From: Myxococcales bacterium
GTDB lineage: Bacteria; Myxococcota_A; Polyangia; Polyangiales; Polyangiaceae
DNA length: 64,000 bases
Assembly: GCA_025359105.1 (NCBI GenBank)
Contig: JANYHK010000038.1
Coordinates: 1-64,000 of the forward strand
Direction: 5' to 3'
In this document: piece by piece, positions 55,717-64,000 of the stretch
Numbering within the stretch: position 1 is the stretch's first letter
How the letters are laid out: each line of letters begins with the position of its first letter
Notes under the pieces: model-generated
Told to the model about the DNA's origin: nothing
The model's database searches: none
Seen by the model: the letters and a program-made list of their open reading frames with translations, nothing else
Translations under genes and position numbers: made by a program

Positions 55717-56367
55717 TCAGACGCGCAGCCCGACCGGGCACGCGACGCCGGTGCCGCCGAGGCCGCAGTAGCCGTCGGGGTTCTTGTCCAGGTACTGCTG
55801 GTGGTAGTCCTCGGCGAAGTAGAATTCCGGTGCCAGGGTGACCTCGGTCGTGACGGCGCCGTGGCCGGCGGCGGCGAGGGCCTTGCCGTACGCCTCCTTC
55901 GACGCGAGCGCGGCGGCCTCCTGCTCGGCGCCGAAGGCGTAGATGCCGGAGCGGTACTGCGTGCCGACGTCGCCGCCCTGGCGCATGCCTTGGGTCGGAT
56001 CGTGGTTCTCCCAGAACACCTTGAGGAGCTGCTCGTAGGTGATCGCCTTCGGATCGAAGACGACGCGGACGACCTCGTTGTGGCCGGTGCGGCCGCTGCA
56101 GACCTCGCGGTAGGACGGGTTCGGCGTGAGGCCCGCGGCATACCCGACCTGTGTAGAATACACACCGGGCGTATTCCACATCTTGCGCTCGGCGCCCCAG
56201 AAGCATCCCATCCCGAACATCGCGAGCTGCATGCCGTCGGGGAACGGCGCCTCCATCGGCGCGCCGGTGACGGTGTGTGTCTTGGCCACGGCCATGCGCT
56301 CGTTGCGGCCGGGGAGCGCGCCTTCGGGGGTCGGCATGCGGAGCTTGGCGTCGGAGAAGAAACCCAT
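55717..56367 (-). CDS. msrA: Peptide methionine sulfoxide reductase MsrA
   Basis: 216 residues. The MsrA signature [10 protein letters not shown] with the catalytic Cys is at about 53-62, then [51 protein letters not shown], and the C-terminal [12 protein letters not shown] with a resolving Cys. Reduces methionine-S-sulfoxide in proteins. No signal peptide, so cytoplasmic. Monocistronic. Confidence 0.95.
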   Translation of the reverse strand: MGFFSDAKLRMPTPEGALPGRNERMAVAKTHTVTGAPMEAPFPDGMQLAMFGMGCFWGAERKMWNTPGVYSTQVGYAAGLTPNPSYREVCSGRTGHNEVVRVVFDPKAITYEQLLKVFWENHDPTQGMRQGGDVGTQYRSGIYAFGAEQEAAALASKEAYGKALAAAGHGAVTTEVTLAPEFYFAEDYHQQYLDKNPDGYCGLGGTGVACPVGLRV

Positions 56368-56479
56368 GGCCTCCTAGCATAGGGTCGCTGCCCCGTTTCG
56401 CCAGGGCTTCCGGGAGGCGCCCCCTCCGCTAGGGCCAATGCGGTTCACTCTGCGCGCTCGATGAGCGGGCGACAGGCGT

Positions 56480-58846
56480 TCAAGGCGTTGTCAGGATGCG
56501 GTGGTCGCGCACCGTCTTGGGCGGCGGAGGCGCGCAGCTGCCACCCCTCTCGAGATCCCCGAAGACGCGCTGCCAGAGGTCGGCGGGGATGCCGCCCTTG
56601 ACCTTCGAGAGCTCGTCCATCGTCTTTTTTCGCATCTGCGGCGTCCCGATGCGCCCGCACACGCGCTGGCGGAGCTTCTGGAGATCCTTCTCGAGCGTCT
56701 GCCGCGCGACGGGGTCCGTGAGCGTTTGCGCGCGCTCGGCGTCGGTGATCGTGAAGATGTTGCGCTCCTTCGTCCCCTTGAAGCGCAGATCGCCGAGGGT
56801 CGTCGCCTTGACCGGCGGCGCGCCGGGCGCCGGCGCCGAGCTGCCGTTGAGCACGACCCGATTGCCGCCGGAGAGAACGCCGGGCGCGATCGGCGAGCCC
56901 TTCATGGCGTAGGCGTCGAAGAGGCGCGTCGCGCCCGGGCTGAGCACGGCCTGCCCGACCGCCGGCGCCGGGGCGATCTCGTAGTTGAAGCGGTAGAACC
57001 CCGTCGAGCTCTGGTAGGTCGCGTCGATCGTGCGATCGCCGAGCTCCTCGTACGAATAGTCCTCGTCGACGCCGCCGATGTCGTCGTCCCAGATGGTGTC
57101 AGAGTCGTAGCCGAGCGTCCGCACGCGGAAGGTGTCGCCGGGGAAGAGGCGAACGGGCTCGCGGATGCGTCCGTCCACATCGGTGAGTGACCGGCTCCAG
57201 CGCGAAGGCGACAGCGTCCCCTCGTCGATGCACCCGTTGCAGTCGAAGAGCTTGAGCCACTCGACGCCGTCGGTGACGTTGCTCGCGTTCGGTACGTCGA
57301 GCCACAGGCGCCAGTCGCCGCTGCCGAAGTCACCGGTGTCGAGGACGTCGAACGACTTCGCCTTCACCGAGTACGCCTTGAGCGCCCAGTTCTTCGCGCT
57401 CGGGTAGACCCAGCCGGCGACGATGCGCGACTGGTAGGTGTCGGCCCTGAAGCCGCGCAGATCGAGCGTCACCGTCAAAAAACGGGTCCCATCCTGATCG
57501 GTCGACTCGACGATCTTCGGCACCGGCCAGTTCGCCGGCGTGCCCGCGAACGGCACGACCTGCGTGAAGACCGGGATCGGTGCGTGGTCCCCGTAGAGCT
57601 TCGCCGGGCTGGGCGGCAGGTAGACGTGGAACGTGAAGATGCTGTCGAGCGAGGCGGGGCCGCGGATCGCGTCGCCCTCCCGCGCGAGCGGCGGCGCGCC
57701 TTGGGGTCCGGCGACGCGCGACGCAGGTTGGTGAAGAGCCTTGAACGAGTCCCCGAGAATTCCCCCCTCGTCGCGGTTGAACCAGATGTCCGTCACGATG
57801 CCGGGGACCCACACGTTCGTCCCCACCGTCCCGCGCCCGCCCGGCAGATCGAACTGCGCGTCGCTCGGCAGCCGGATCGGGCGCGCGCGATGCACCGCCA
57901 CGCCGACCGGCGGATGGATCTCGGTATTGTACGGCGGGTGCCCGCAATCGTGGATGTAGTAGCCCCACACCGAGACGCGGTCGCCGGGGTACGGGCGAAA
58001 GCGCTCGGGGATGCTGTCGCGCTCCCACTCGACTTCCATTCCACCGCCGTTTGACTGCAGGGCCGCGAGGAACAGATCGTGCGGGTCGGGCGCGACGTCG
58101 AAGTTAACGTCCTTGCTGTCGTGGTTCAGCCAGAGATCGTTGCCGGCGACCCCCGACGTGTCCGCCCAACCCTCGACGAGGCGAAAATTCTGTGGCCCGT
58201 GGAACGGTTCGACGGTGACCCACTGCGCCTTGGAGACGCTGCCGAAGGAGCAGGTGATCTCGACGTTCTTCTCCCCGACGAACGGCGAGGGACCGCACGC
58301 GTCCTGGTGGCAGAACGGTGTCTGCGTGGTCTGCGTCTGCTTGGCGACGACGGGCCGCGTCTGCGGCGGGAGGTTCTTGGTCGAGACGGCGGTCATCTTG
58401 TACGAGATCGTTCGCACGGGGAACGTCTTGCCGAGGACGGTGCAGCCGTTCGGGCAGAGGTCGACCGCCACGCCGTAGACGCCGAGCTTGTCGGTCGTGA
58501 GCTTTGCGACCGGCCCAGTGACCGCGAGGGTGGCGGCGCTGCCGGCGGGCTTCTGCGTCAACCGAAACGCGCGCGCCACCGGGTAGTAGGTCGTCGTGCA
58601 GTCGTCGTCGATCGCACGAATGCGCGGCGCGCCGCCGGTCACGTTGTAGGAGGCGCCCGGCCAGTTTTCCCCGAGATCGATCGTGGTGGCGTGCGCGTCG
58701 AGCGTGACGGTTGGCGTGCACGTCCGCGGCCCGCCACCGGGGCCGCCGCCAGGACCGGGCGGAGGCAGCGCAGAGGCGCCGTCGGCGGTGAGGAGGGTGA
58801 GACCTCCGACGAGGAGCGCGGCGCGCAGCGGCTGGGGGCTCGGCAT
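56480..58846 (-). CDS. Large secreted protein of unknown function
   Basis: 788 residues from the ATG at 58846; an in-frame ATG at 58879 adds an unconvincing leader. Signal peptide PLRAALLVGGLTLLTADGASA, Pro/Gly linker, then several beta-rich domains: CTPTVTLDAHATTIDLGENWP (Ig-like), WVTVEPFHGPQNFRLVEGWAD, VSVWGYYIHDCGHPPYNTEIHPP, and a C-terminal helical segment with CGRIGTPQMRKKTMDELSK. The HDCGHPP..EIHPP block could be metal-binding. Not recognised as a known family. Confidence 0.7.
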   Translation of the reverse strand: MPSPQPLRAALLVGGLTLLTADGASALPPPGPGGGPGGGPRTCTPTVTLDAHATTIDLGENWPGASYNVTGGAPRIRAIDDDCTTTYYPVARAFRLTQKPAGSAATLAVTGPVAKLTTDKLGVYGVAVDLCPNGCTVLGKTFPVRTISYKMTAVSTKNLPPQTRPVVAKQTQTTQTPFCHQDACGPSPFVGEKNVEITCSFGSVSKAQWVTVEPFHGPQNFRLVEGWADTSGVAGNDLWLNHDSKDVNFDVAPDPHDLFLAALQSNGGGMEVEWERDSIPERFRPYPGDRVSVWGYYIHDCGHPPYNTEIHPPVGVAVHRARPIRLPSDAQFDLPGGRGTVGTNVWVPGIVTDIWFNRDEGGILGDSFKALHQPASRVAGPQGAPPLAREGDAIRGPASLDSIFTFHVYLPPSPAKLYGDHAPIPVFTQVVPFAGTPANWPVPKIVESTDQDGTRFLTVTLDLRGFRADTYQSRIVAGWVYPSAKNWALKAYSVKAKSFDVLDTGDFGSGDWRLWLDVPNASNVTDGVEWLKLFDCNGCIDEGTLSPSRWSRSLTDVDGRIREPVRLFPGDTFRVRTLGYDSDTIWDDDIGGVDEDYSYEELGDRTIDATYQSSTGFYRFNYEIAPAPAVGQAVLSPGATRLFDAYAMKGSPIAPGVLSGGNRVVLNGSSAPAPGAPPVKATTLGDLRFKGTKERNIFTITDAERAQTLTDPVARQTLEKDLQKLRQRVCGRIGTPQMRKKTMDELSKVKGGIPADLWQRVFGDLERGGSCAPPPPKTVRDHRILTTP

Positions 58847-59044
58847 GTTCGATCGCAAAGAGCACGAACCAGGCCACACGGATGAGACCGCGTCGCGCTG
58901 CTCTTTCGGTGAAATCGCAACACCTTGGGCGTTGCATGCAAGCGTGGCAGGTGTTGCAGCCGCGTGGACCTACAACGAGCAGCGACTCGACCGGGCGCTG
59001 GCGGCGACCGCGGGGAAGCATCTGGGATGGCCGCAGGCCGGGGC

Positions 59045-59132
59045 GGGGTCGGAGTTGGCGTCGGAGTCGGCGTCGGAATCGGCGTTGGAATCGGCGTCGG
59101 GGTCGGCGTCGGAATCGGCGTCGGAATCGGCG
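59045..59132. repeat. GTCGGN hexamer array C
   Basis: About fifteen tandem GTCGGN units (N = A, C, G or AAT variants such as GTTGGA), G-rich on the plus strand, ending about 20 bases before the start of the lipoprotein at 59153. Together with 58847-59044, where no gene is seen, this fills the 306-base gap between the secreted protein and the lipoprotein. Confidence 0.9.
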
Positions 59133-59152
59133 GCCGCGTCTATACTCGGGGG

Positions 59153-59566
59153 ATGCGCGCCATCGTTCTTCCGAGCCTCGTCGTCCTGATGTCGTGCGCC
59201 TCCGCGCCGCCGACCGCGACCACTCCGGCTCCCGTGGCCACGGAGGCGCCGGCCGATTCGGGGGCGGGTGCGGTGGCGACGGCGGAGCCGGCGGCCGAGG
59301 CGCATCGACCGCGGCCGCCTGTGGAGGTCACCAACCTCTGCCACGACGTGGCCCTCCTCGCGTACGGCGAGCCGCCGAATTTCAAGACCGAGAGCCTGGG
59401 GCGCTTCATGTCCGACGCCAGCGGGAGCGCGCCGCGGGAGCGCGACGGGACGCTCGCCGTCACGCTGGTGGACGACAAGGGCAACGTGCTGGCCAAGGTG
59501 AACGTGACGCGTCACATGAAGAAGCTCGAAATCGGCCGCAGCTGCAGAACGCTCTACGCGCACTAG
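59153..59566 (+). CDS. Small lipoprotein
   Basis: 137 residues from the ATG at 59153. Lipobox LMSC. A Thr/Ala/Pro-rich linker is followed by a C-terminal domain (VEVTNLCHDVALLAYGEPP, LAVTLVDDKGNVLAKVNVT, KLEIGRSCRTLYAH) with two cysteines. Beta-rich and exported; function unknown. The ribosome-binding site is the GGGGG just before the ATG, adjacent to array C, so expansion or contraction of the array could affect expression. Confidence 0.7.
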   Translation: MRAIVLPSLVVLMSCASAPPTATTPAPVATEAPADSGAGAVATAEPAAEAHRPRPPVEVTNLCHDVALLAYGEPPNFKTESLGRFMSDASGSAPRERDGTLAVTLVDDKGNVLAKVNVTRHMKKLEIGRSCRTLYAH

Positions 59567-59570
59567 GAGC

Positions 59571-60272
59571 CTACTGGGGCGTCGCGAGGAGGCGGCGGGC
59601 GATCACGACGTGTCCCGCGAGGGCGGTCGCGACCAGGACCGCCGGGAGCCACACGAACGGGAAGTGGGCGACGAACGTGTTCACGTGCGCCGGATCGGCG
59701 CCGAACGCGTGGAAGAGGGGGGTCGACGCGACGCCGATCGTCATGATCGTGAGCAGCAGCGCTGCACCCATCGCGTTCCAGAGTCCGACGATCCAGAGCG
59801 GCGCGCGGCCGGTGGCGAGGAGGAGCGCGACGACGACCGCACCCGCGCCGCTCACGATGTCGAAGTTGTAACCGGAGAAGGACATCTGCACCGGCATCAC
59901 GCCCTCGGCCGCGGCCTCGTGCATCACGAGCTCGAGCGGCAGCCGAAAGGCGTGAAGGCCGACGAGCGCCACGAGGGGAACGCCGCGCGCGAGCCGGGCG
60001 CCGAGCCTCGAGAAGCCGACGAATGCGCCCAACCCGACCGAGGCGACGAGGACGAGCATCAGCGGCGGCGGTCGCGCGTCGACGTCGAGGAGCGCGCCGC
60101 TCGCGGCCGCGAGGCCAGTGGCTCCGAGCCATACGCACGCGGCCGCGAGGGCGACGGCGAGGCCGCGGCGGCCCACTCCGGCGCGCGCGAAGCCGGCGAC
60201 GACGAGAGAGGCAACGAGCACGGCGAGGCCACCGATCCCGTAGACGACGAGAGGAGAGGGCTCGTGGGTCAT
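59571..60272 (-). CDS. Multi-pass membrane protein
   Basis: 233 residues with about six to seven membrane helices (LVVYGIGGLAVLVASLVVAGF; LAVALAAACVWLGATGLAAA; LMLVLVASVGLGAFVGF; GAVVVALLLATG; WLPAVLVATALAGHVVIA). No family recognised. Its ATG overlaps the stop of the YdeI-like gene by 4 bases, so it is co-translated as the third gene of the phosphofructokinase set. Confidence 0.75.
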   Translation of the reverse strand: MTHEPSPLVVYGIGGLAVLVASLVVAGFARAGVGRRGLAVALAAACVWLGATGLAAASGALLDVDARPPPLMLVLVASVGLGAFVGFSRLGARLARGVPLVALVGLHAFRLPLELVMHEAAAEGVMPVQMSFSGYNFDIVSGAGAVVVALLLATGRAPLWIVGLWNAMGAALLLTIMTIGVASTPLFHAFGADPAHVNTFVAHFPFVWLPAVLVATALAGHVVIARRLLATPQ

Positions 60273-60781
60273 GACCTCGACCTGCGCGCCTTGGCGATGA
60301 GCGCGCGGTCCTGCGCTCTTTCGCGCGCGACGTGCGCGTGCTCGAGGGCCTTGGCGATGCGTCGCGCGCGTGTGTCCTCGTGCACAGCGGCGTCGATCCA
60401 GCGCACGATCTCGTTCTTGTTGCTTCGCGGCATCGAGTTCCACGCCTGCCGCACGCCTTCCTCGTCCAGCGCCCGCGCGAGATCGTCGGGGGTGGGCCGC
60501 ACGAGGGGCGCCTCGTCGCGCCGCACCGTCATCCGGACCTTGGAGCCCTCGTGCGCCGCAGCTTGCCGGCGAACGGTGCCGTTCAGGTAGACGAGGTGAC
60601 GCCCGCCGCCGCTCGGGTTCAGCATCGTGCGCACGGGGTCGGCGCCGGCGACCTCCACGATCACCGGTGCGCGCGCGGTGCCGATGGCGCGGCTGACGGC
60701 GGCCGGGACCTCGGCGACATAGAGGATGCCCAAGCGGCCGATCGTGGCCGTGAACGTCCACACGCTGGCGCCCTTCGCCAC
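60269..60781 (-). CDS. YdeI/OmpD-associated family protein with DUF1905 domain
   Basis: 170 residues from a GTG at 60781, two bases after the phosphofructokinase stop. The N-terminal half is a DUF1905 beta-barrel (WTFTATIGRLGILYVAEVP; ADPVRTMLNPSGGGRHLVYLNGTVRR), the C-terminal half the YdeI/OmdA helices (LARALDEEGVRQAWNSMPRSNKNEIVRWIDAA, RRIAKAL). The family has no settled biochemical role. Co-translated with genes on both sides. Confidence 0.85.
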   Translation of the reverse strand: MAKGASVWTFTATIGRLGILYVAEVPAAVSRAIGTARAPVIVEVAGADPVRTMLNPSGGGRHLVYLNGTVRRQAAAHEGSKVRMTVRRDEAPLVRPTPDDLARALDEEGVRQAWNSMPRSNKNEIVRWIDAAVHEDTRARRIAKALEHAHVARERAQDRALIAKARRSRS

Positions 60782-60783
60782 GT

Positions 60784-61867
60784 TCAGCCCCCCAGCTCGA
60801 GCCCCAGGTCCCGCGCCGCGACGATGAGCGATCCGGCGAGGTCGACCCGCTTGTTCTTCACTTCGTCGAACGGGACCGAGCCGATCTTGCCGTCCTTGAA
60901 CGTCGCCATCCGCCCGAACGTGCCGAGCGCGCACATCTCCGCGGCGTGCGCGCCGAGACGTGTCCCCAGCGTGCGGTCGAACGCCGTCGGCGAGCCGCCG
61001 CGCTGCAAGTGACCGAGGACCGTCAGCCGCACCTCGTGCCCGAGGTTCGAGCGCTCGAGCGCGTCGGCGAGGCGCTGGCCGGCGCCTCCCAGACGCGAGG
61101 TGTCCGGGGCGGGGAGGCTCGACCAGGGCGAGATCGCCCTCGACGGGGCGCGCCCCCTCCGAGACGACGACGATCGAGAACCGCAACCCGAGCGACTCGC
61201 GCTCGCGGATCTTCGCGATGACGCGATCGAGGTGGTAGGGAAGCTCGGGCAGGAGGATCACGTCCGCTCCGCCGGCGACCCCGGACTGGAGCGCGAGCCA
61301 GCCGGCGTGACGGCCCATGACCTCGACGACCATCACGCGCGCGTGCGCCTCGGCGGTGGAGTGCAGCGCGTCGATGGCGTGCGTGGCTGCAGCGACGGCG
61401 GTGTCGAAGCCGACGGTCACGTCCGCGCCCTCGACGTCGCTGTCGATCGTCTTGGCGATTCCGATGCTCGGCATCCCCAGCGCGACGAAGTGCTTGGCCG
61501 CGTGCATCGTGCCGTCGCCGCCGACGAGGACGAGCACGTCCACGCCGAGGGCGCGGAGGTGCGCGACGACCTCGGGGCCCACGTTCTTCGGTTCCTCGCC
61601 GTCCCCCTGCGGGACGAAGAACGGGTTCACCCGCGTGGAGCAGCCGAGCGCGCAGCCTCCCCGCGGCAGGATCCCGCGCACGTCGGCGACGTCGAGCGGT
61701 CTGAGGCCGTTCGGTGCGAGCAAGCCCTCGAAGCCGTCGTGGCAGCCCATCAGCTCGATGCCGCGGCGGCGCGCGGCGTGGACGAATCCCCGGATGACGG
61801 CGTTGACGCCGGGGGCGTCGCCTCCGCCTACGACGATGCAGGCCCGCCGCGTTTGAGAGGTGCTCAC
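60784..61867 (-). pseudogene. 6-phosphofructokinase, frameshifted
   Basis: Two frames together make a complete PFK of about 360 residues. The N-terminal part (GTG at 61867 to about 61115) has GGGDAPGVNAVIRGF, GGDGTMHAAKHF, AKTIDSDVEGADVTVGF, and EVMGRHAGWLAL, the ATP-PFK-like fold with substrate loop. From about 61110 the coding continues in the next frame ([36 protein letters not shown], to the stop at 60784). Removing one C from the run CCTCCCCGCCCCGG restores a single frame. The downstream genes are still coupled by short distances, so expression context is intact. Real mutation and sequence error are both possible. Confidence 0.88.
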
Positions 61868-61914
61868 GATAGGCGTATAGCAAGGGGCGATCGTCTTGGG
61901 TAGGATCGCCAGCG

Positions 61915-62295
61915 ATGCACGGCGAGCTCAACGCGGAACAGATCGAGGACGTCCTCCTGGCGGAGCGGGTCGGCCGCATCGGCTGCCACGCCGAGGGACG
62001 CACGTACATCGTGCCCGTCTCGTACGTGTACGACGGCGAAGCAGTCTTCGCGCACTCGGCGGACGGCCTGAAAGTGCGCACGATGCGCGCGAACCCCGAC
62101 GTGTGCTTCGAGGTCGAGCACATCGTCGACGTCGCGAGCTGGCGCACGGTCGTCGCGTGGGGCAAATACGAGGAGCTCTCGGGCGAGGCCGAGGCGGCGG
62201 CGCTGCGCTTGCTCGGCGTATCGCCCGAGGTCACCCGCCCGATCGCCTACCGCATCGTCCTCTCCGAGAGGAGCGGTCGCTTCGAGCGCCGCTGA
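61915..62295 (+). CDS. Pyridoxamine-5'-phosphate-oxidase-like flavin-binding protein
   Basis: 126 residues. Split-barrel FMN-binding fold: ERVGRIGCHAEGRTYIVPVSYVYDGEAVFAHSADGLKVRTMRANP, CFEVEHIVDVASWRTVVAWGKYEEL. These match the small NimA/PNPOx-like proteins that use flavin to reduce nitro groups or similar. No other domain. Followed 7 bases later by the photolyase gene, perhaps one transcript. Confidence 0.85.
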   Translation: MHGELNAEQIEDVLLAERVGRIGCHAEGRTYIVPVSYVYDGEAVFAHSADGLKVRTMRANPDVCFEVEHIVDVASWRTVVAWGKYEELSGEAEAAALRLLGVSPEVTRPIAYRIVLSERSGRFERR

Positions 62296-62302
62296 GCGCC
62301 AC

Positions 62303-63724
62303 GTGAGGTCGCTCGTCTGGTTTCGCGGCAAGGACCTGCGCGTGAGCGATCACGCGCCGCTTCGCGACGCCCTCGCGGCGGGTGAGGTCGTGCCGCTGTT
62401 CGTGCTCGACCCGTACTTCTTCGCGAAGGAGCGCGCGGCGGCCCTGCCGCACCGGATGCAGTTCCTCCTCGAGTCGCTGGCCCGCCTGGCGCAGAACATC
62501 GCGCACCTGGGCTCGCGACTGGTCGTCGTTGCCGGAAAGAGCACCGACGTCGTGCCCGCGCTCGCCGCGAAGTGGCGCGTCGATCGCGTCGTCGCCCACC
62601 GGTGGACCGAGCCGTTCGGACGCGAGCGCGATCGCCGCGTCGAGGCGGCGTTGAAGGTGCCGTTCGTCCTCTACGAAGGGGAGCTGCTCGCGCCGCCGGC
62701 ATCCGTCCTCACCGGGGGCGGCACGCCGTTCGCCGTCTTCACGCCGTTTTCGCGCGCGTTTCGTGTGCAGTGCGCGGTCTCGTCGCCGATCCCTGCGCCG
62801 CGCAAGATCTCCCGGGTCCCGGACGACGTCGTCGCCGACGAGGTGGCGATCCCGACGCTGGCGGAGCTCGGCCTCGCCGACAACCCGCGTCTCCTCGAAG
62901 GGGGCGAGCGCGCCGGCCGCGACCGGCTGAAGGCATTCCTCGCAGGGCCGGCCGCGAGCTACGTCCCCGATCGCGACCGCATGGACCGCGCGGGCACGAG
63001 CCGCCTCTCGGCCGATCTGAAATTCGGCACGGTGAGCGTGCGCACAGTGTGGAACGCGGCGAAGGACGCGCTCGGCGGGGCGGCCGACCAGCTCGCGAAG
63101 TTCCACGACGAGCTTCTCTGGCGCGAGTTCGCGCACGGCCTCATGTGGACGCGCCCGGAGCTCCTGAAGGAGCCATTTCGCCGCGACTTCGCCGGTTTTC
63201 CGTGGCGCACCGAGCCGACGCAGTGGGACGCATGGACGGCCGGCGAGACCGGCTACCCGGTCGTCGACGCCTCGGCGCGCCAGCTCCTCGCCGAGGGCTA
63301 CGTTCACAATCGCGCGCGGATGATCTCGGCGAGCTTCCTCACCAAGCACCTCCTCGTCTCGTACCGCGAAGGCGAAGCGCACTACCTCCGGTATCTCACC
63401 GACGGCGACTGGGCGCAGAACAACGCCGGCTGGCAGTGGTCGGCCGGGTGCGGCTGCGACGCGCAGCCCTACTTCCGCGTGTTCAACCCCACGAGCCAGG
63501 GGGAGCGCTTCGATCCGCTGGGGGACTACGTGCGCCGGTGGGTCCCCGAGCTCGCCAAGATGCCTGCAAAGTACATTCATCAACCGTCGACGGCGCCCTC
63601 CGAGGTGCTGGCGGCGGCGGGCGTCCGGCTGGGCGTCACCTACCCGCGGCCCATCGTCGACCACGCGGCGTCGCGAGCACGTTTCTTGAAGGTAGCGAAG
63701 CAACACCTAGGGCGCGCCGGCTGA
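62303..63724 (+). CDS. phr: Deoxyribodipyrimidine photolyase (cryptochrome/photolyase family)
   Basis: 473 residues from a GTG at 62303. N-terminal alpha/beta antenna domain (LVWFRGKDLRVSDHAPLRDAL), FAD domain with FHDELLWREFAHGLMW, WTAGETGYPVVDASARQL, YVHNRARMISASFL, and WAQNNAGWQWSAGCGCDAQPYFRVFNP that carries the FAD- and lesion-facing residues of class I CPD photolyases. Repairs UV pyrimidine dimers using blue light. Complete length. It follows the flavin-binding protein closely. Confidence 0.95.
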   Translation: MRSLVWFRGKDLRVSDHAPLRDALAAGEVVPLFVLDPYFFAKERAAALPHRMQFLLESLARLAQNIAHLGSRLVVVAGKSTDVVPALAAKWRVDRVVAHRWTEPFGRERDRRVEAALKVPFVLYEGELLAPPASVLTGGGTPFAVFTPFSRAFRVQCAVSSPIPAPRKISRVPDDVVADEVAIPTLAELGLADNPRLLEGGERAGRDRLKAFLAGPAASYVPDRDRMDRAGTSRLSADLKFGTVSVRTVWNAAKDALGGAADQLAKFHDELLWREFAHGLMWTRPELLKEPFRRDFAGFPWRTEPTQWDAWTAGETGYPVVDASARQLLAEGYVHNRARMISASFLTKHLLVSYREGEAHYLRYLTDGDWAQNNAGWQWSAGCGCDAQPYFRVFNPTSQGERFDPLGDYVRRWVPELAKMPAKYIHQPSTAPSEVLAAAGVRLGVTYPRPIVDHAASRARFLKVAKQHLGRAG

Positions 63725-63781
63725 TCACGTCTTCCGGCGGCCCGGCGCGCACCGTTTGCGCGTCGATGCAAGGAGCGCATG

Positions 63782-64000
63782 ATGAAGGGTCACGCACGGG
63801 ATCTGATGACGCACGGGACGACGCAGGCGTCCCCCGAGACGCCCATCGCGGCGCTCGCGTACACGATAGGTGACGTCGGGATCGGGGGCCTGCCCGTGGT
63901 CGACGCATCCCACGAGGTGATCGGCTTCGTGAGTGAGACCGACGTGATGACAGCCCTCCTCGCGGGTCGGTCTCCGGCCACCCCGGCGCGCGAGATCATG
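63782..64000 (+). CDS. CBS-domain protein (N-terminal part)
   Basis: 73 codons to the window edge, reading MKGHARDLMTHG, TPIAALAYTIGDVGIGGLPVVDASHEVIGFVSETDVMTALLA. That is one CBS domain (about residues 5-60) and the beginning of the second half (ATPAREIM). The ATG at 63782 is chosen over the one at 63779 because AGGAG lies 6 bases upstream. CBS domains sense adenosine nucleotides. Continues outside the window. Confidence 0.85.
   Translation, partial: MKGHARDLMTHGTTQASPETPIAALAYTIGDVGIGGLPVVDASHEVIGFVSETDVMTALLAGRSPATPAREIM

Overview
The window is uniformly GC-rich, densely coded DNA. Its gene content fits a delta-proteobacterial or myxobacterial lineage: many Cys-rich lipoproteins with Ser/Gly/Ala/Asp linkers, eukaryote-like Ser/Thr kinases, FHA-fused sigma-54 activators, hybrid histidine kinases, HDOD proteins, and VIT/vWA and TPR surface proteins. 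Placement in Myxococcota (Polyangia-like) is an inference from gene content. No rRNA, standard tRNA, transposase, phage gene or CRISPR array was seen.

Layout. 0-6.4 kb: the tail of a propeller-like CDS, a small lipoprotein, and a three-gene overlapping operon (TPR/DUF2135 protein, VIT-vWA lipoprotein, secreted beta-propeller). 6.4-14.2 kb: an epoxide-hydrolase-like enzyme and a DUF72 protein; a minus-strand overlapping set of two lipoproteins and a minimal ThiF/E1-like protein; an HTTM-type membrane protein with its partner; a large lipoprotein; a CxxCH haem lipoprotein.

14.3-18.0 kb, minus strand, is the most unusual locus. In transcription order it holds a roughly 170-nt RNA built like a bacterial Y RNA (9-bp terminal stem enclosing a circularly permuted tRNA-like module), a G-rich hexamer array, a Ro60/Rsr-like TROVE-vWA protein, an unrecognised 321-residue protein, a segment with a complete JAMM isopeptidase motif in a shifted frame, and an 80-residue beta-grasp-like protein ending in glycine. 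I read it as a Ro-Y RNA ribonucleoprotein locus joined to ubiquitin-like components. The E1-like gene 6 kb away is a possible partner.

18.4-28.2 kb: a P1 (DmpA-type) peptidase, a trypsin-like lipoprotein, and a minus-strand run ureF-ureG-acyl-CoA-dehydrogenase-like-TlpA-like-GNAT-SDR; then a kinase and a glutaredoxin. 28.2-35.5 kb: the rest of the urease system (ureD, fused ureAB, ureC), interrupted by a plus-strand MASE1 hybrid kinase and followed by an FHA-sigma-54 regulator. No ureE is visible, but UreG has a His-rich N-terminus. 35.6-43.9 kb: an EXORDIUM-like lipoprotein, a serine-hydrolase/NamZ fusion for peptidoglycan turnover, a close homologue of CMP-N-acetylneuraminate hydroxylase (CMAH), a hybrid kinase with a frameshift in its receiver, and an FGE-fold lipoprotein.

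44-64 kb: two HDOD proteins, a SthA-type transhydrogenase, an HPF-like factor, a KirBac channel, a YkgJ-type protein, vWA and Cys-rich lipoproteins, a kinase, an alpha/beta hydrolase, a second FHA-sigma-54 regulator, MsrA, a large secreted protein, a minus-strand phosphofructokinase (frameshifted)-YdeI-membrane protein set, a PNPOx-like flavoprotein, a photolyase and the start of a CBS-domain protein. Three intergenic arrays of a GTCGGN hexamer recur at about 6.4, 17.7 and 59.1 kb. Two single-base frameshifts (phosphofructokinase and hybrid-kinase receiver) could be real or sequence errors.
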